DNA of 64,000 nucleotides from Pelecanus crispus (taxonomy: Eukaryota; Chordata; Aves; Pelecaniformes; Pelecanidae), in the NCBI RefSeq assembly GCF_030463565.1, contig NC_134676.1, positions 4,490,001 to 4,554,000 on the forward strand. The letters are read 5' to 3'. How positions within the stretch are numbered: position 1 is the first letter of the stretch; each line of letters starts with the position of its first letter. Shown in pieces: positions 26,393-37,271 of this stretch. Position numbers and translations under genes: made by a program. Below the pieces are notes generated by a model, which did no database searches, had not been told where the DNA came from, and saw nothing but the letters and a program-made list of their open reading frames with translations.

Positions 26393-26642
26393 AATGTATT
26401 TTGACACAATTTTACTCAGCTGGCTTGGATTATTCAGTACATTTTTGAGCGGGCTTTTTTTCACTATACTAAGATTATCCTTGATACATACGCTGATATA
26501 AAGTGTTTCATCTCCAAACTACTAGCCAAGTATTCACTAATAAATCCCAGAGCAGGTAAATAACCTACAGCCATACTAAGAAGCTCAGGCCCTGCATATG
26601 GCTCGGATCCTTGCGCCCTGTGGCATGTTTCTCTGCAGCCAC

Positions 26643-26728
26643 ATGCACACTTGGCTGGTTGCCGTGGTCTCACTGGGTTTGTTTTATCTGTGCTGGCAGT
26701 TTGCTGTGGTGGACTGCACCCAATCCGC
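26643..26728 (+). CDS. candidate signal-peptide exon of unrecognised gene
   Basis: An ATG opens a frame whose first 20 residues (MHTWLVAVVSLGLFYLCWQF) form a hydrophobic, signal-peptide-like helix, followed by AVVDCTQS. The frame reaches a donor CCGC|GTGAGA one codon before a stop, leaving phase 2. A pyrimidine-rich TGTTTCTCTGCAG just upstream could be a 5' acceptor. It could start the membrane-protein gene whose last exons are at 30.5-32.6 kb. I could not fix the ectodomain exon that must follow, so the link is inference, and a chance hydrophobic ORF is possible. The start context (C at -3) is weak. Confidence 0.28.
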
Positions 26729-28734
26729 GTGAGATAAGATGTTCCTGCAGGAAAGAGCTGCCTCCTCCTCCACCACAGCTCCCCACTCTTTGATCTCAAG
26801 CTTCTCCACAAAACTGAGTTTGGAGTGAGGTGGATACTGGGATAAAAAAGAAAAAAAAAATCAAGACATTATAGATCCTCCTCCAGGAATGTTCAAAGCA
26901 TCCCATTGCTTTTTCCTTAATGTCTCCAGAAGTTCACTGAAAGTGAATTTCGATTCACAAGAGACGTTTGCGGAGAAGAACATGTTCCAGATGCTTCCAT
27001 CATGTCTTCACACTGGGCACGTACAAGGGATGGAGATCTACCATGTAGATGTCCAGTGGCTTGCAAGAGTGAGGTCTGCCATGTATTTAGCATCTTTTCC
27101 CCTCAGGGCACGGTCTGAATACTGTGAGAAGTCAGTAAAGAGACTCCCATTGACTCTGGTGAGCTTTGGATCAGACTCAAAATCACAAATGGGTTTCACA
27201 AAGCAATTTAGGTTTTGGTTTGAGCTTTCTGTTTGTTTGATAAAGAAGGAAAGCACTGGCATCTGCCCGAATGGAAAGTCCTCCCTTCTCAGGAAGTCTT
27301 TTGTGCCGTATACAGCATGGAAATGGTTTTTAACATCATGCTTGCTCTGGCTCAAAGCCAAATAAAAAGCCAGTGATGCCCTGGAGGAGGGAGAAAAGGT
27401 ACTTACATACCGAGTGTCCTCCTCTATGGGTGGTACAGAATGGATAATAGATGTGTGGCTTAGCCAAGAATATACCTGTGTATATCTGCAGGCCTGCTCT
27501 CCGCTGCTCACATAAAATCTATTTTATGTAGTTCATTCACTGTTTTCTTACGCCATAGAGGAAAATTCACAGCCATGGTCATTATCTAAATGTGCTTGGT
27601 GATTTGGACTGTGGATATCTGAAACCCTGCCAAGCAATATCCAGAGGATTTGGAGAGGTGCTTTGGTCCTGTTTGATACTAGCAGTGAGGCAAGAGGAGC
27701 TGAAATTGTTTTGCGGCTATTTGTCTAGGCACAGCAGAAAAATGCGTCAATCTCTATTGTTAGTTTTGAAATACCTGCCAGTCTGGAGTGTATTAATGTA
27801 TTCTGTGTGAACGTATTAATGATAAAAAGAGTCTCCACCCTAGGGCACCACTCCTTCTCTGATCACAAAGCACAGGTAATCACATTTTTTCACAAGATAA
27901 CTCAGTGCAGTTGCCAGCTCAGCTCCAGTCTGGCAGTAAGGACTAGGGGCTTTTGCAGAGCAAAACAAAGTCCAGATCTGCGGAGATGTGACTTCTCTAG
28001 CAGAGGCATGGGAAGAGGTGGGTGCTGCAGAACAAGATTGATGAGATCCTCCTGCCCGTGGTGTAGTGAAGAACAGCTAAGCCAGGCTGCAAGAAATGCC
28101 AAAAATGAAGCACGTTTGAAACCCAACCCTAAACTGGCCATCGCCAATTAACACCACCAGCTCCTTAAATTCCTACCTTGTTCCTTTCAGTGTGAAGAGC
28201 CAGGTAGAGCCAGGTCGGTCTGCGTAACACCCAAAAAGCAAGGACGGGGCTCAGACTTACCGTGGTCCCGTAGTCACCCCTTGGCCTGGAGTCATCTCAG
28301 CTGGTGGGGTTCCCTTGCTTGGAGAGCACCCAAACGACGGGGCGGCCTGCCCCCTCCACCCAGCCTGCTGGAGGACACCCAAAAGCACCGCTCTTGGGAC
28401 ATGGTATGTTTCTGCAGTGACTCCTGAACACAAACTACAGAGGCAATTTCGCTGGAGGAGTTCATGCAGTCGTAGCACGCCAGAAGGAGCCCAGCGCTGG
28501 AGGGGAGCTCTGGCAGACCTCTGGGTGGAGTGCAGCTGTGTCTCCGGCTCCACCAGAAAGATCCTGAAAGGAATTGCTTAAGAAGGGGATGTTGAGTAAA
28601 GCCTCTGATCCACCTCCACAGTTTATTGATTGGCTATAAACGGAAGAGATTATTCTGCCCTAATAAAAACCACAAAGAGAAGCAAGCAATCAACAGAGGC
28701 AAATGAAGTGAGCAATTCAGCTGAAACCCTTCAG
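26729..28734 (+). other. stretch that may hold ectodomain exons, unresolved
   Basis: Several splice-bounded open stretches exist (after the acceptor at 26929, 27960-28018 before AGAG|GTGGGT, 28191-28403 between CTTTCAG and ACATG|GTATGT). None shows a domain I recognise, and their phases do not all chain. A degenerate amniote repeat motif (CCCATTGACTC near 27148) explains part of the long minus-strand ORF at 27038-27511. Confidence 0.3.
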
Positions 28735-28802
28735 ACCAGCTTTACTTTCATGCAAGCTCTTAGCAGCACGATGCTGATGGAAGGATCTCCAGCAGTCACA
28801 AG
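28735..28802 (+). CDS. candidate Ser/Thr-rich stalk exon of unrecognised membrane protein
   Basis: The donor is CACAAG|GTAATC at 28802|28803, leaving phase 2 and fitting the next candidate exon. The frame is open from about 28630 and reads a Ser/Thr-rich stretch (for example TSFTFMQALSSTMLMEGSPA), typical of O-glycosylated juxtamembrane stalks. The left border is uncertain: CCCTTCAG|ACC (28735) or CATGCAAG|CTC (28757) are the best acceptors. The role is inferred from composition and phase only. Confidence 0.35.
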
Positions 28803-31800
28803 GTAATCCAGAAATTTGTAATCCTATTCTGCTCTAGATTTAAATTACCATGCCTTATGTTCTTAACTTTTTTTCAAGCTGAAGGGCAAGACTGAGGTGC
28901 TCCTTAGGACATTTTACTGATGTGACAAAAAGAGATTGTATCATGGGGGGCTGGAGGACCCTGTAGTAAGCAAGCGATCTTCCATTTTCAAGAACACTCA
29001 GCCCAGCTCTCCCTGCACGAGGGGAAATTTCACATGAGATCCTGAAACAGCCTCTGGGCCAGTATTTCAGCTTTTTCGCAGACAGGCACACATGCACTAA
29101 TGGATAAGGGGCAAAGCCTGGACAGTTTACGTAGCTACAAAATCATGCTGCCTGATTTTGCTGCCCAAGCTTTATAAAGTTAGGAGTTGTTGCAGATCCC
29201 TCTGATTCATGTCATGTACGGTATTTCAGTCTGAGCAGCATTTCAGAGCTGGTGTCATTCTTTGTATAAATGTGAGCATGGGTTTGGCTTGGCTGTTTTC
29301 CTATAGGGTTGTATGTTCTTCAATCACTTGCTTTGTTCTTACACAACCTATGGCTACACAGATTTTTCACAATAATTCCATTTTAAGTTAAGTTTATTGA
29401 TGCAAAGAGAGTAGAATTTAAAGTGCAACACGTAAGACTTTAGATACTAGTTCTTTTTATACCTGAGAACATATTGGCAGACAATTTATTCTTGTGTTTA
29501 TTAACTGGATGTCATCAGGATACATCCTGTGACTCTGCATTTTATTTCTATTCTGGAAAAGGAGCTAGAGTAGAATAAAATAATGGTTGGAAATCTGCAT
29601 ATCACACATGCAAGCTGGAAATACGTGAGTGCTTGTGTGTGTGTCCATGGTTGTGTGGCAGTATTAGGACAAGGTGACACCTGAATCTGACTTGAGCACT
29701 TGCTTTTTAGCCATTATAGTTTCCAGCAGTAAGGCATGTTACAGTTTTAAGCTTCTACAAGAGGAATATTATCATAAAACCAAGAGGCAGGATGCGTCCT
29801 TGAAATTCCCAGCCATGCCACAGACTCTCTGACCAATGTAAGACAAAGTGTTAGCCTCAGTTTCCCTATCTCGACAGTAGGTTAATGATCCATCCCTGCC
29901 TCACATGCTTGCTGTGAAGAGAGCTTCACCCCCCATTTTGAGAAACTCGGTGCTTGGGTGAGGGTTTTGGTAACAAACAACATTGCTGTGGTAACGTAAT
30001 GTTGTTATTTGCCACAAAGCAAGAAATTGTATATTGGGCCCCCATCATTTTTCCATCTAGTTGTTGATTATTCCTAGTTACTTCCTTATGTGATGGCTGA
30101 GATTATTTTACAGGAGCTAAGCACTCCAATTCTGGAGGCAGTGAAAGAAAAGATATCACCTGGGCTTGAGAAACTTGGGCTCAGTTATCTTTTCTGCTAA
30201 AGTCTCCCTCTGTGTCCTGGGGCAAATTGGCAGGGATTAGATAAAAGTGTGTGCTAGATGCGCTGGAGCGTGATGCCAACGTGCTTGTCTGTGCCAAGAT
30301 TAGATGCTGTAGACAAACATGAAGTCAAACTCAAGGCACCTGGGGAAGTTCGTTGCCTTAAGAGAGACATTCAGGTTTTTTGATGTCAAATTAATGCCGA
30401 TAGCTGAATGTACCTCACAAGGAAGTTGTAAAGATAATTCACGTTAGGGATGGTGAAATACTTGGCGTAAATGGGTTTAACATAAATGTGCTGGGTTTGA
30501 ACATTAAACTGCGATCTGCATGTCTGTTGGCTTTCTTTTTCAGGATGGTTCGTGCTGGTGAAGAAGGTTTCCGCAGCACAGTGGTTTCCAAGGAAGAAGG
30601 TGCTTTCTTTTCCTGTTTGTTAGCATTTTAAATCAGTTTGGTGTTACTTGTGTGGCGACACTACTGAGGCGCCAAGCAACAGCAGTGTTATCAAGTATGT
30701 AAGATTAGCAGATAGAGAGTGTTGGATGGGCTCAAAAGGAATGAATGAACCAACCATTTCTGTTGGAGTTTTAGAGAGGGAAGAATGCTGGAAATAAAAG
30801 GAGCTGCTGCAGCAGAAGAGAGGAGTGGGAAACTTGGAGGCAGGAGCAGATAGGGGACGTAAGCCAAATTTCACACCTTTAAGTTTGGAATTAAACCCAA
30901 GAGCCAAAAAGGATGGAAACTGAGCTTGATGAGGGTGGAAAGGGATGGAAAGTGCTGGCTAGAGAGGTAGTAAGACTCAGGATCCTGCTATGGCTTTACC
31001 GTGAATAGGTGGATAATATGTGGAAAACTTTGTTGTCTAACAGTGCAGGGCAGACTTTTCCACCCTCAGATCCATAGGGCTGGGTTTCCGCCCTGAAAAG
31101 CAGTTTTGGTTTGTACTTTGGTAGATAAAACCCACGAGTTAATTAACTGAGCTGTGAAATTTTTGAAGAAAAAGTAGATTCCCAGGAATGCCCTCCTAAC
31201 TTGGAGCCGGTCACCCCGCTCCATCCATGGCTTGCAGCAGGACAATCAGTATTTGCAGCCTGTAACAACCTGGGGTCATTTCACAAAAGGTTGCATTTCT
31301 GAAAGGTATTTGTTGGCAAAACTCACCTGTGATTTCCACATTCTCTCCAAGGTTCATCGCCTTCTACTTATGAGATTATCATGGTGTCTCTCAGTGGAAG
31401 CCTCTTACTGTTGGTTGCCATCAGCGTAGCAGTAAACGTTCTCCGGAGGTGAGTGTTAGGGCAGTAGGAGAGGACCCAGGGTCACCAAGGAAATGTGTGC
31501 AGCGATGAATTCCCGCAGGAGCCGAGTGGGATCGGGAAGCCCATGGGAAGAGCCTGCCAAAACATTGTGCTCCTTGGGGTCCTCCCAGGCTCTTTTTCCA
31601 TCAGCGCGTGGCAGGGTGCATTAACGGTGGCTGGAGGATTGCTAGGGTGGGTGCGTGGGTGATACCAATTTAGGGCAATGACATTTGGTTTGGTTTTATA
31701 TCTGGTCCAAATTCTTCTCCCCCTCCCCAGATTTCACATATATATGTATTGGAAATTTATTGAGGAAAAATAAGAGACCCAAGCCCCTAATTTCTCGCTA

Positions 31801-32561
31801 CTGCCAACATTGTTTAGTCTAGTCTACCCTTAATAGGTTTAGTGTGGACTTGGTAATGTTAGGTTAATGGTTGGACTGGATGATCTTAAAGGTCTTGTCC
31901 AACCTAAACGATTCGATGATTCTATGATTGTCATTTTTTTCAAGAACACCCTGAAGTCAAAAAAAGAGTGACGTTCCTTGAGATGTTTATTTCTATGACG
32001 AGAAAGTAAACAATGTGTTTTGAGAAATCTCTTCAAAGAAAAATTGTGTTCAGCTTTAGTTTGAATGCAACCAGCCAAATGGAGGAGGGCGATGGGGTCG
32101 TAAGGCGTGTTTTATGCTAAAGGACCAAACCATTAGGGGGAGAGGAAAAGATCACCTCCATAATTAATTAAATCAGCTCTATCCCAGCTATCAGGTCTCT
32201 ACTGCCATTAGTTATATCCTGTTATTAATTGGTTCAAAATACAAACAGCTCTTTATGCTTATCTAACACCTAATGATCTGTTTTGCTCCATTTCTATTGG
32301 GCCAGGCGCTGCACATCGAATTATTCCTCCAAAGATCTCGGTCCACCTGTGGTGGTGGAAAATACCACAGTGATGAACAATAGCCCTGATAAGATTTCAA
32401 CGGTGGATTTGACTGGCCCGGTGTGTATAAGTTACATATCTGACAAGGGAACTGCATCCCCAGAGTTTGCCACCTCTGAAGAGGCGATTTCCGTTTCTGA
32501 GTTACCGGGCTTCTCCTTTGCTGTCTCGATGACACCCCCTGATTCAGCGCCAGAGCAGTGA
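28735..32561 (+). CDS. unrecognised single-pass membrane protein gene (3' part)
   Basis: Four exons chain without a phase break: 28735(?)-28802, 30544-30599, 31352-31448 and 32306-32561 (TGA). The product has a Ser/Thr-rich stalk, a 20-23-residue hydrophobic helix followed by Arg-Arg-Arg-Cys (stop-transfer, positive-inside), and an 84-residue cytoplasmic tail. This is the architecture of a type I receptor or mucin-like protein. I do not recognise it, and recall no mammalian gene between SKOR2 and IER3IP1. The tail has no ITAM, ITIM or death domain; it is rich in Ser/Thr/Pro and acidic residues with one YIS motif. The last two exons are well supported; the others are progressively less certain. 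The ectodomain is unresolved. Confidence 0.55.
29849..29936 (-). repeat. MIR-like SINE relic
   Basis: In reverse orientation it shows CCTCAGTTTCCCTATCT, a degenerate CAGTAGGTTAATGAT block, CCTGCCTCAC and CTTGCTGTGA, in the order of the MIR core. Confidence 0.55.
30544..30599 (+). CDS. exon of unrecognised membrane protein (juxtamembrane)
   Basis: The acceptor is GGCTTTCTTTTTCAG|GATGG and the donor GAAG|GTGCTT (weak after GT). It enters after two carried bases and leaves one, matching both neighbours. It reads MVRAGEEGFRSTVVSKEE. The internal ATG (CAGGATGG, favourable context) could also be a start if a short form is made. Confidence 0.45.
31352..31448 (+). CDS. transmembrane exon of unrecognised protein
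   Basis: The acceptor is ATTCTCTCCAAG|GT and the donor CGGAG|GTGAGT. It reads SSPSTYEIIMVSLSGSLLLL then VAISVAVNVLRR: a polar Ser/Pro lead, a hydrophobic segment and a basic end. Its phase 1 entry is common for transmembrane exons of type I receptors. Confidence 0.72.
31836..31929 (+). mobile_element. CR1 LINE 3' end fragment
   Basis: It shows GGTTTAGTGTGGACTTGG, GGTTAATGGTTGGACTGGAT and an ATTCGATGATTCTATG end. It sits in the intron before the tail exon of the unrecognised gene. Confidence 0.88.
32306..32561 (+). CDS. cytoplasmic-tail terminal exon of unrecognised protein
   Basis: The acceptor is CATTTCTATTGGGCCAG|GCG. It joins the previous exon at an Arg codon and is open for 85 codons including TGA. 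It begins R-CTSNYSSKDLGPPVVVENT and ends SFAVSMTPPDSAPEQ. No signalling motif is clear beyond Ser/Thr/Pro and acidic clusters. No canonical AATAAA follows nearby. Confidence 0.7.
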
Positions 32562-33399
32562 CGGCCCACAGCTGCTTCCACCTGCAGCTTTCTTCTGGAG
32601 AGAAAAGTGGATGAAGGACTCGGGGCTGTGTGCGGGTGAGCTGATGGACTGACATTCCCTACTTCATTTTCTCCACTGTGGCTTTGGACTATGAACTTTT
32701 ACCACAGCAGTATTAGAAAATGCAGGAAAATGGAATTTTTTTATGGAAGTGGAGAAAAAGTGTAGATATATGTACCTTAACTCTGTGACGTGTTGTGTTA
32801 AAAATTTACTGTAGAGACATCCATCTTTCCATATTATCTCTTTCTGTGGGATGAGTCATTGGGGAAAAAAAATACAGAGGGGGGGATTTCTGGTGATTTT
32901 TACAAAGATTTCCCAATCCCTCTGACTCACAGGTGAATCCCACACGTTATGCTGAGACCTAACCTTTTGCACATGGTTTCCTACTAGCTATACGACTCTG
33001 GCTACGCTAATACTATTGGACAGGTTGCAATTTCTTAAGTCACCAGGTTTATGATTTTTTTTTTTTTTTTATTTGCCCACTTTTACAGCTTGAAGGAAGA
33101 TACTGTGTATTAATCTTTGAACCGAGTGCTGCCTTTCCCAGCACCGATGACCTCTGCCGCTGGTGTGACACCAGCTTGCTAAGGAACGTGCCTGGCTGTT
33201 CTCCCCATTCAGGTGACGGTGACAGAGGACAGGTTAGTCTGAGATCTGGCACGGAGAGGGATAGGTGCGCTCCCTGGATCTGGCCAGCCTTGTCCAACTT
33301 CGTGCCCTTTGCTAACTGCTGCTAGGAACCCTGCAAGAGCTGCGGGGTATATAATTTTCCATTTATCTTATCAACTTTCTTGGTCTACCTCCTGCATGG

Positions 33400-33624
33400 T
33401 TTAGATTGGATATTAGGAAAACTTTTTTCACAGAAAGGGTTGTCAAGCACTGGAACAGGCTGCCCAGGGAGGTGGTTGAGTCACCATCCCTGGAGGTATT
33501 TAAAAGACGTGTAGATGTGGTGCTTAGGGACGTGGTTTAGTGGTGGACTTGGCATTGTTAGCTTAATGGTTGGACTCGATGATATTAAAGGTCTTTTGCA
33601 ACCTAACTGATTCGATGATTCTGT
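33400..33624 (+). mobile_element. CR1 LINE 3' fragment (about 225 bp)
   Basis: It reads TTAGATTGGATATTAGGAAA, AGGCTGCCCAGGGAGGTGGT, TCCCTGGAGGTATTTAAAAG and GTGGACTTGGCATTG, then ends CGATGATTCT. This is the last part of the CR1 ORF2 and its 3'UTR. Confidence 0.9.
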
Positions 33625-34208
33625 GTTTTCTATATGAGTAGATGGAAGGTTGAAGGAAGCAGGAGAAGAGCCCTTTCACCAATGGGCATTCCTCCAAAAG
33701 GGGTCTGGCATGGTCCCTTCCTCCTTTGTGCTCACACGTCACAGAGCACTGAACGTGTCTGCAGGATCGTTAAGGCACTTCAGAGCTGCCAGCAGGTTGG
33801 AAGGGCGGTTGGCATCAATGACTGGGCCTTAGCTAACCTCAGCGGAAGTAATGCTCTCGGGGCTCACGTTATCAAACGGGAGACCTAAGGTCCACCAAAT
33901 GTATGAACAGGAAGGCTACAGCCTATGAATTTCCTCCTCTTCCAGGCTTAGATGAGGCCAGCCGTTCGCTGGGGAAGCTGTTGATGGGGAGTCTGGCCCC
34001 AGCGGGACACTCTGTGACACCGACATGCTCCTGTATGTGATGCTTATCAAAACCGGTGAGGGAGATGTAAGGCAGGCACAGAAAGATGAGGCTGGCGTGC
34101 GCAGATCCACGGAGGCATCAGGCATTTCATAGATCTGAGTGAAAATCCATGTGCTGTGCTGCAAAGGCGGTCAGACTTCAGTCACTGTTACAGCACCTCT
34201 GTATTTTG

Positions 34209-34920
34209 TAGAATCATCGAATCGTTTAGGTTGGAAAAGACCTTTAAGATCATCCAGTCCAACCATTAACCTAACACTGCCAAGTCCACCACTAAACCAG
34301 TTAAGGGGAGAGCAATAATTAATTTCATGTTTCCTGGCTTGGTGGCTGGATTATTTTTTAATGAAAGTAAAAACTAGGAATCATTAAGGTTGGAAAGGAT
34401 CTCTAAGATCATCAGTCCAACCATCAACCCAACACCCCCATGCCCACTAAACCATGTCCCCCAGTGCCACCTCTGCCCATTTTTTGAACACCTGCAGGGA
34501 TGGTGACTCCACCACCTCTCTGGGCAGCCTGTTCCAATGCTTGACCACTCTTTCCCTGAAGAAATTTTTCCTAATATCCAATCTAAACCTCCCCTGACGC
34601 AGCTTGAGCCCATTTCCTCTCGTCCTATCGCTAACTACTTGGGAGAAGAGACCGACCCCCCCCCTCCCTGCCCCCTCCTGCCAGGAGCTGCAGAGCAATC
34701 AGGTCTCCCCTCAGCCTCCTCTTCTCCAGGCTGAACACCCCCAGCTCCCTCAGCCGCTCCCCACCAGCCCTGTGCTCCAGACCCTTCCCCAGCTCTGCTG
34801 CCCTTCTCTGGACACGCTCCAGCCCCTCAATGTCCTCCTTGGAGTGAGGGCCCCAAAACTGGACACAGTATTCGAGGTGCGGCCTCACCAGTGCCGAGTA
34901 CAGGGGGACGATCGCTTCCC
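34209..34920 (-). mobile_element. CR1 LINE, composite double-tailed copy (about 710 bp)
   Basis: Read on the minus strand it holds CR1 ORF2/3' sequence to a first CR1 terminus near 34380, an approximately 80-bp non-CR1 spacer (34302-34380 contains TTTCCTGGCTTGGTGGCTGG), then a second CR1 3' end to 34209. The minus frame reads [20 protein letters not shown], the CR1 reverse-transcriptase C-terminal region. Confidence 0.9.
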
Positions 34921-35555
34921 CCATTTGTCCCAAAAGGGCAGTTTGAGTAACTTTTCTATTAGCAGAGGTGGAAAACAGACCTGATTCTGAAGGTGAGGGG
35001 ACATGTCCGCCATCCCTGGCAGGGGCGCAGCCGCAGCAGGGTCCTTTCTCCTCTGACATTAGCCATATTCCCATTCCAAATATTGCTACTGACACCATTT
35101 CCCATGGCCCAGTGCAAACACATGCTTGTGTGTCCATGGTGGCAAACACCAACCCCTTGCCTGTAACAGCCCGTGCCACTTTGGCCTCCCTCTTCCCATA
35201 ACTCTTATTTAGTGAGTTGCTCCTGCCCGTCTACCACCTGTAACACCAGCCTCGGGCACCTCTTCCCTTCGCTCTCCTTAATACCCCTGCTCTTTCTTCA
35301 TGCCAAGCGCCGCACAGAGACAAAATCCGCCCCCCGCCCCCCCCCCGCCTTGTCAAAATTCATGGAGCTGTTTCCTCATCCTCCTGTAAATCCCTCCTTA
35401 AGACCCGCTGCTGCCTCAAAGCGTGCAAATCTGGACCGTCTGTCAGCGGTAAGGCAGGGCTAAGCAGAGACTTCCAATTCTCTGACAAAGCCTATTTGTT
35501 TTCTTGTTGCCCCGTTCCCTGTGTTGGCCTGCTTTCAATATCCACTGTTTTCCAG

Positions 35556-35705
35556 CTGAGATGTGGACTGCAAAAATCCCTACGCCTGTCATCTCTGAAA
35601 AATATCTCTATGGTACCGAGCATAACAGGCTTTCGTTCCGGACGGGTGTATTCCAGCACGAAGACAACGCAAACGGTGGCCGGGATGAAGATGCCAATAA
35701 TCACG
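35556..35705 (+). CDS. orphan exon candidate
   Basis: The acceptor is CCACTGTTTTCCAG|CTGAG and the donor AATCACG|GTACGA. The favoured frame (two carried bases) reads MWTAKIPTPVISEKYLYGTE then HNRLSFRTGVFQHEDN, with RNY-type codons and more CpG than the flanks. It leaves one base, matching a possible last exon at 36770-36828 (TACTTTCAG|CT) that adds WDWLGQFPAFSVSQKYSF and a stop. A second + frame and a minus frame (35492-35860, with a hydrophobic helix) are also open, so the strand and coding status are uncertain. I do not recognise the protein. Confidence 0.3.
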
Positions 35706-36769
35706 GTACGATATAATGTAACATAACGTAGTACTGTGCTATTGATAATACCAAGATGAACAGTAGCGTGCGTGTGTGTGCATGCACTAGGCAACAAATG
35801 ACATTTAAAGGCTGTTACGGTTACAGAGACAAGCACGATAAACTTAGGAAATGGCATCAATAAATGTCGGTGTAAATTCAGAAGTTTGTATTTATTTTTC
35901 CTTTGTTCTTCTATCTCCTTTTGTGTATGGAGCCATATTAATGTCCTCTCAAGGTACGAATCGTAGGAAAGCTGGCAGGCTGTGTTTTTGAAGGGGACGG
36001 CTGTTCACCTTCCAAATAAGCAAGGGCAGAGGTGATACTGCGCAGCACATTTAGAGTCAGGGACCGGACAAAGATCTTTTCTGTCTGTAGCTGCTGAAGG
36101 GTAAGAACCAGATAGTAATTCTCTCAAATGTACAAAGCCTTCTTGCATTCCCAGCTTTGGTGGTTAAAACAAACAACTGGGCATTAAATCAGCTGAATAT
36201 TGAATTTGTGCTTACAAGAGATGCGTTACGTCTGTAGGATGCATCATTAACCTTTGCAGCAGTTGGGCAGTGCGATAGGTCTGATGACTAAAGGATGACA
36301 AAGGCTTTAGTTTAACTGCGAAATGTAGCAATGGGATTTATTTATAGCACATAACTGAGCCGCAGAACCTACATTTTTCACAGACATGGAATTTTTCAGT
36401 TAATGGAGTTACTCATGGTAGAGGGCGGGACGTGGTAGGCAGGTGTAAGGACTCAACTCCTTGATTCAATGCCCCATGCCACCTAGCATGATGGTTTGTG
36501 TCCGTTCAGAGCCCCGTTAAGGTAAAACCACGACGTAGCAAGCTTCCTTCTGGCCTCTGAGAGACAATATTTAAAGTTTGCTCATCTTCAGCTCATGAGG
36601 TACGACGAGGCCCACTGGCAAAGCTCGTTTAGACACGCACATTCATTAGCAACCAATTGACACGAAGCACTGAAAACAGGCTGATGCCAGGGTCTTTCCA
36701 CTGGCAATTGCAGAAGTCAAATCAGGGTAAAAGAGTTGCCACCAACAAAATATATTTCTTTACTTTCAG

Positions 36770-36828
36770 CTTGGGATTGGTTGGGCCAATTTCCAGCCTT
36801 TTCTGTGTCTCAAAAATATTCTTTCTGA
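36770..36828 (+). CDS. possible terminal exon joined to the orphan exon
   Basis: The acceptor is TTCTTTACTTTCAG|CTTGG. With one base carried from 35705 it reads A-WDWLGQFPAFSVSQKYSF then TGA. A CCGG|GTATGT donor at about 36841 suggests it could also be an internal exon in another frame. Confidence 0.22.
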
Positions 36829-37247
36829 TATTGTATATCCGGGTATGTGAAAATATCTAAAGGAGGAAATTGTCAAAGCTGTTTCGGAAAATAAACTCAG
36901 AACATGGTGGCAAGTGAGGCGAAGGCTGTAGGGATTGAAGTCTTCTCGTGACTTCCTTTGACCTGGTATTTGCTCACCAGGAATAAACTAACGTAATCCT
37001 GAAAACTTGCACGCAACAAGCTCGAGTCTCATTAACGGTAGTGGCTAGTTAGACCCAAGGAGCTGTGCTCTGTCTGACGACGTTGAACGATAAAGTGAGA
37101 ATAAAAAATACCGAGGTCTTCACCAGCCTGAAGTTTAATCCTTTGACATCTGGAAGGTGGTTTAAAAATCTCCTTTATGGTGATTGACTGTGCTCTGCAG
37201 ATGACACCGCAGGAATTTACTGCACTGAAACATAACACCTTAATGAA

Positions 37248-37271
37248 GGGGGGGGGGGGGGGGGGGGGGGG
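37248..37271. repeat. G24 homopolymer
   Basis: Twenty-four consecutive G on the + strand. It is capable of G-quadruplex formation and prone to length change or sequencing error. Confidence 0.9.

Larger units (their letters stand above)
19647..26642 (+). other. SKOR2 3' flank / intergenic
   Basis: SKOR2 3'UTR and intergenic DNA. Candidate poly(A) signals AATAAA are at 20780, 20882 and 21537. A possible 30-nt exon (21638-21667), a GGAT microsatellite at 22111-22131 and CR1 ends at 24858-24957 and 26321-26392 are present. The longest open frame (22504-23031) has no splice or codon support. Confidence 0.55.

Noticed and set aside
27038-27511. 157-residue minus-strand ORF that looks protein-like
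   Set aside because: Part of it is a degenerate amniote repeat (CCCATTGACTC / CTTTGGATCAGAC at 27148-27180). The only intron that could be drawn would be 30 nt, and an ORF this long is expected by chance a few times in the window.
28191-28403. 71-codon open stretch between CTTTCAG and ACATG|GTATGT
   Set aside because: The translated sequence is low-complexity (Arg/Trp/Pro) with no domain, and its phase 0 borders do not chain with the candidate signal or stalk exons.
28262-28502. Minus-strand exon candidate ending in a perfect CACG|GTAAGT donor
   Set aside because: No second minus-strand exon with a compatible phase was found nearby, and the coding frame is not convincing.
34447-35179. ORFs resembling reverse-transcriptase C-terminus
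   Set aside because: They are remnants of the CR1 copy at 34209-34920, truncated and not an intact gene.
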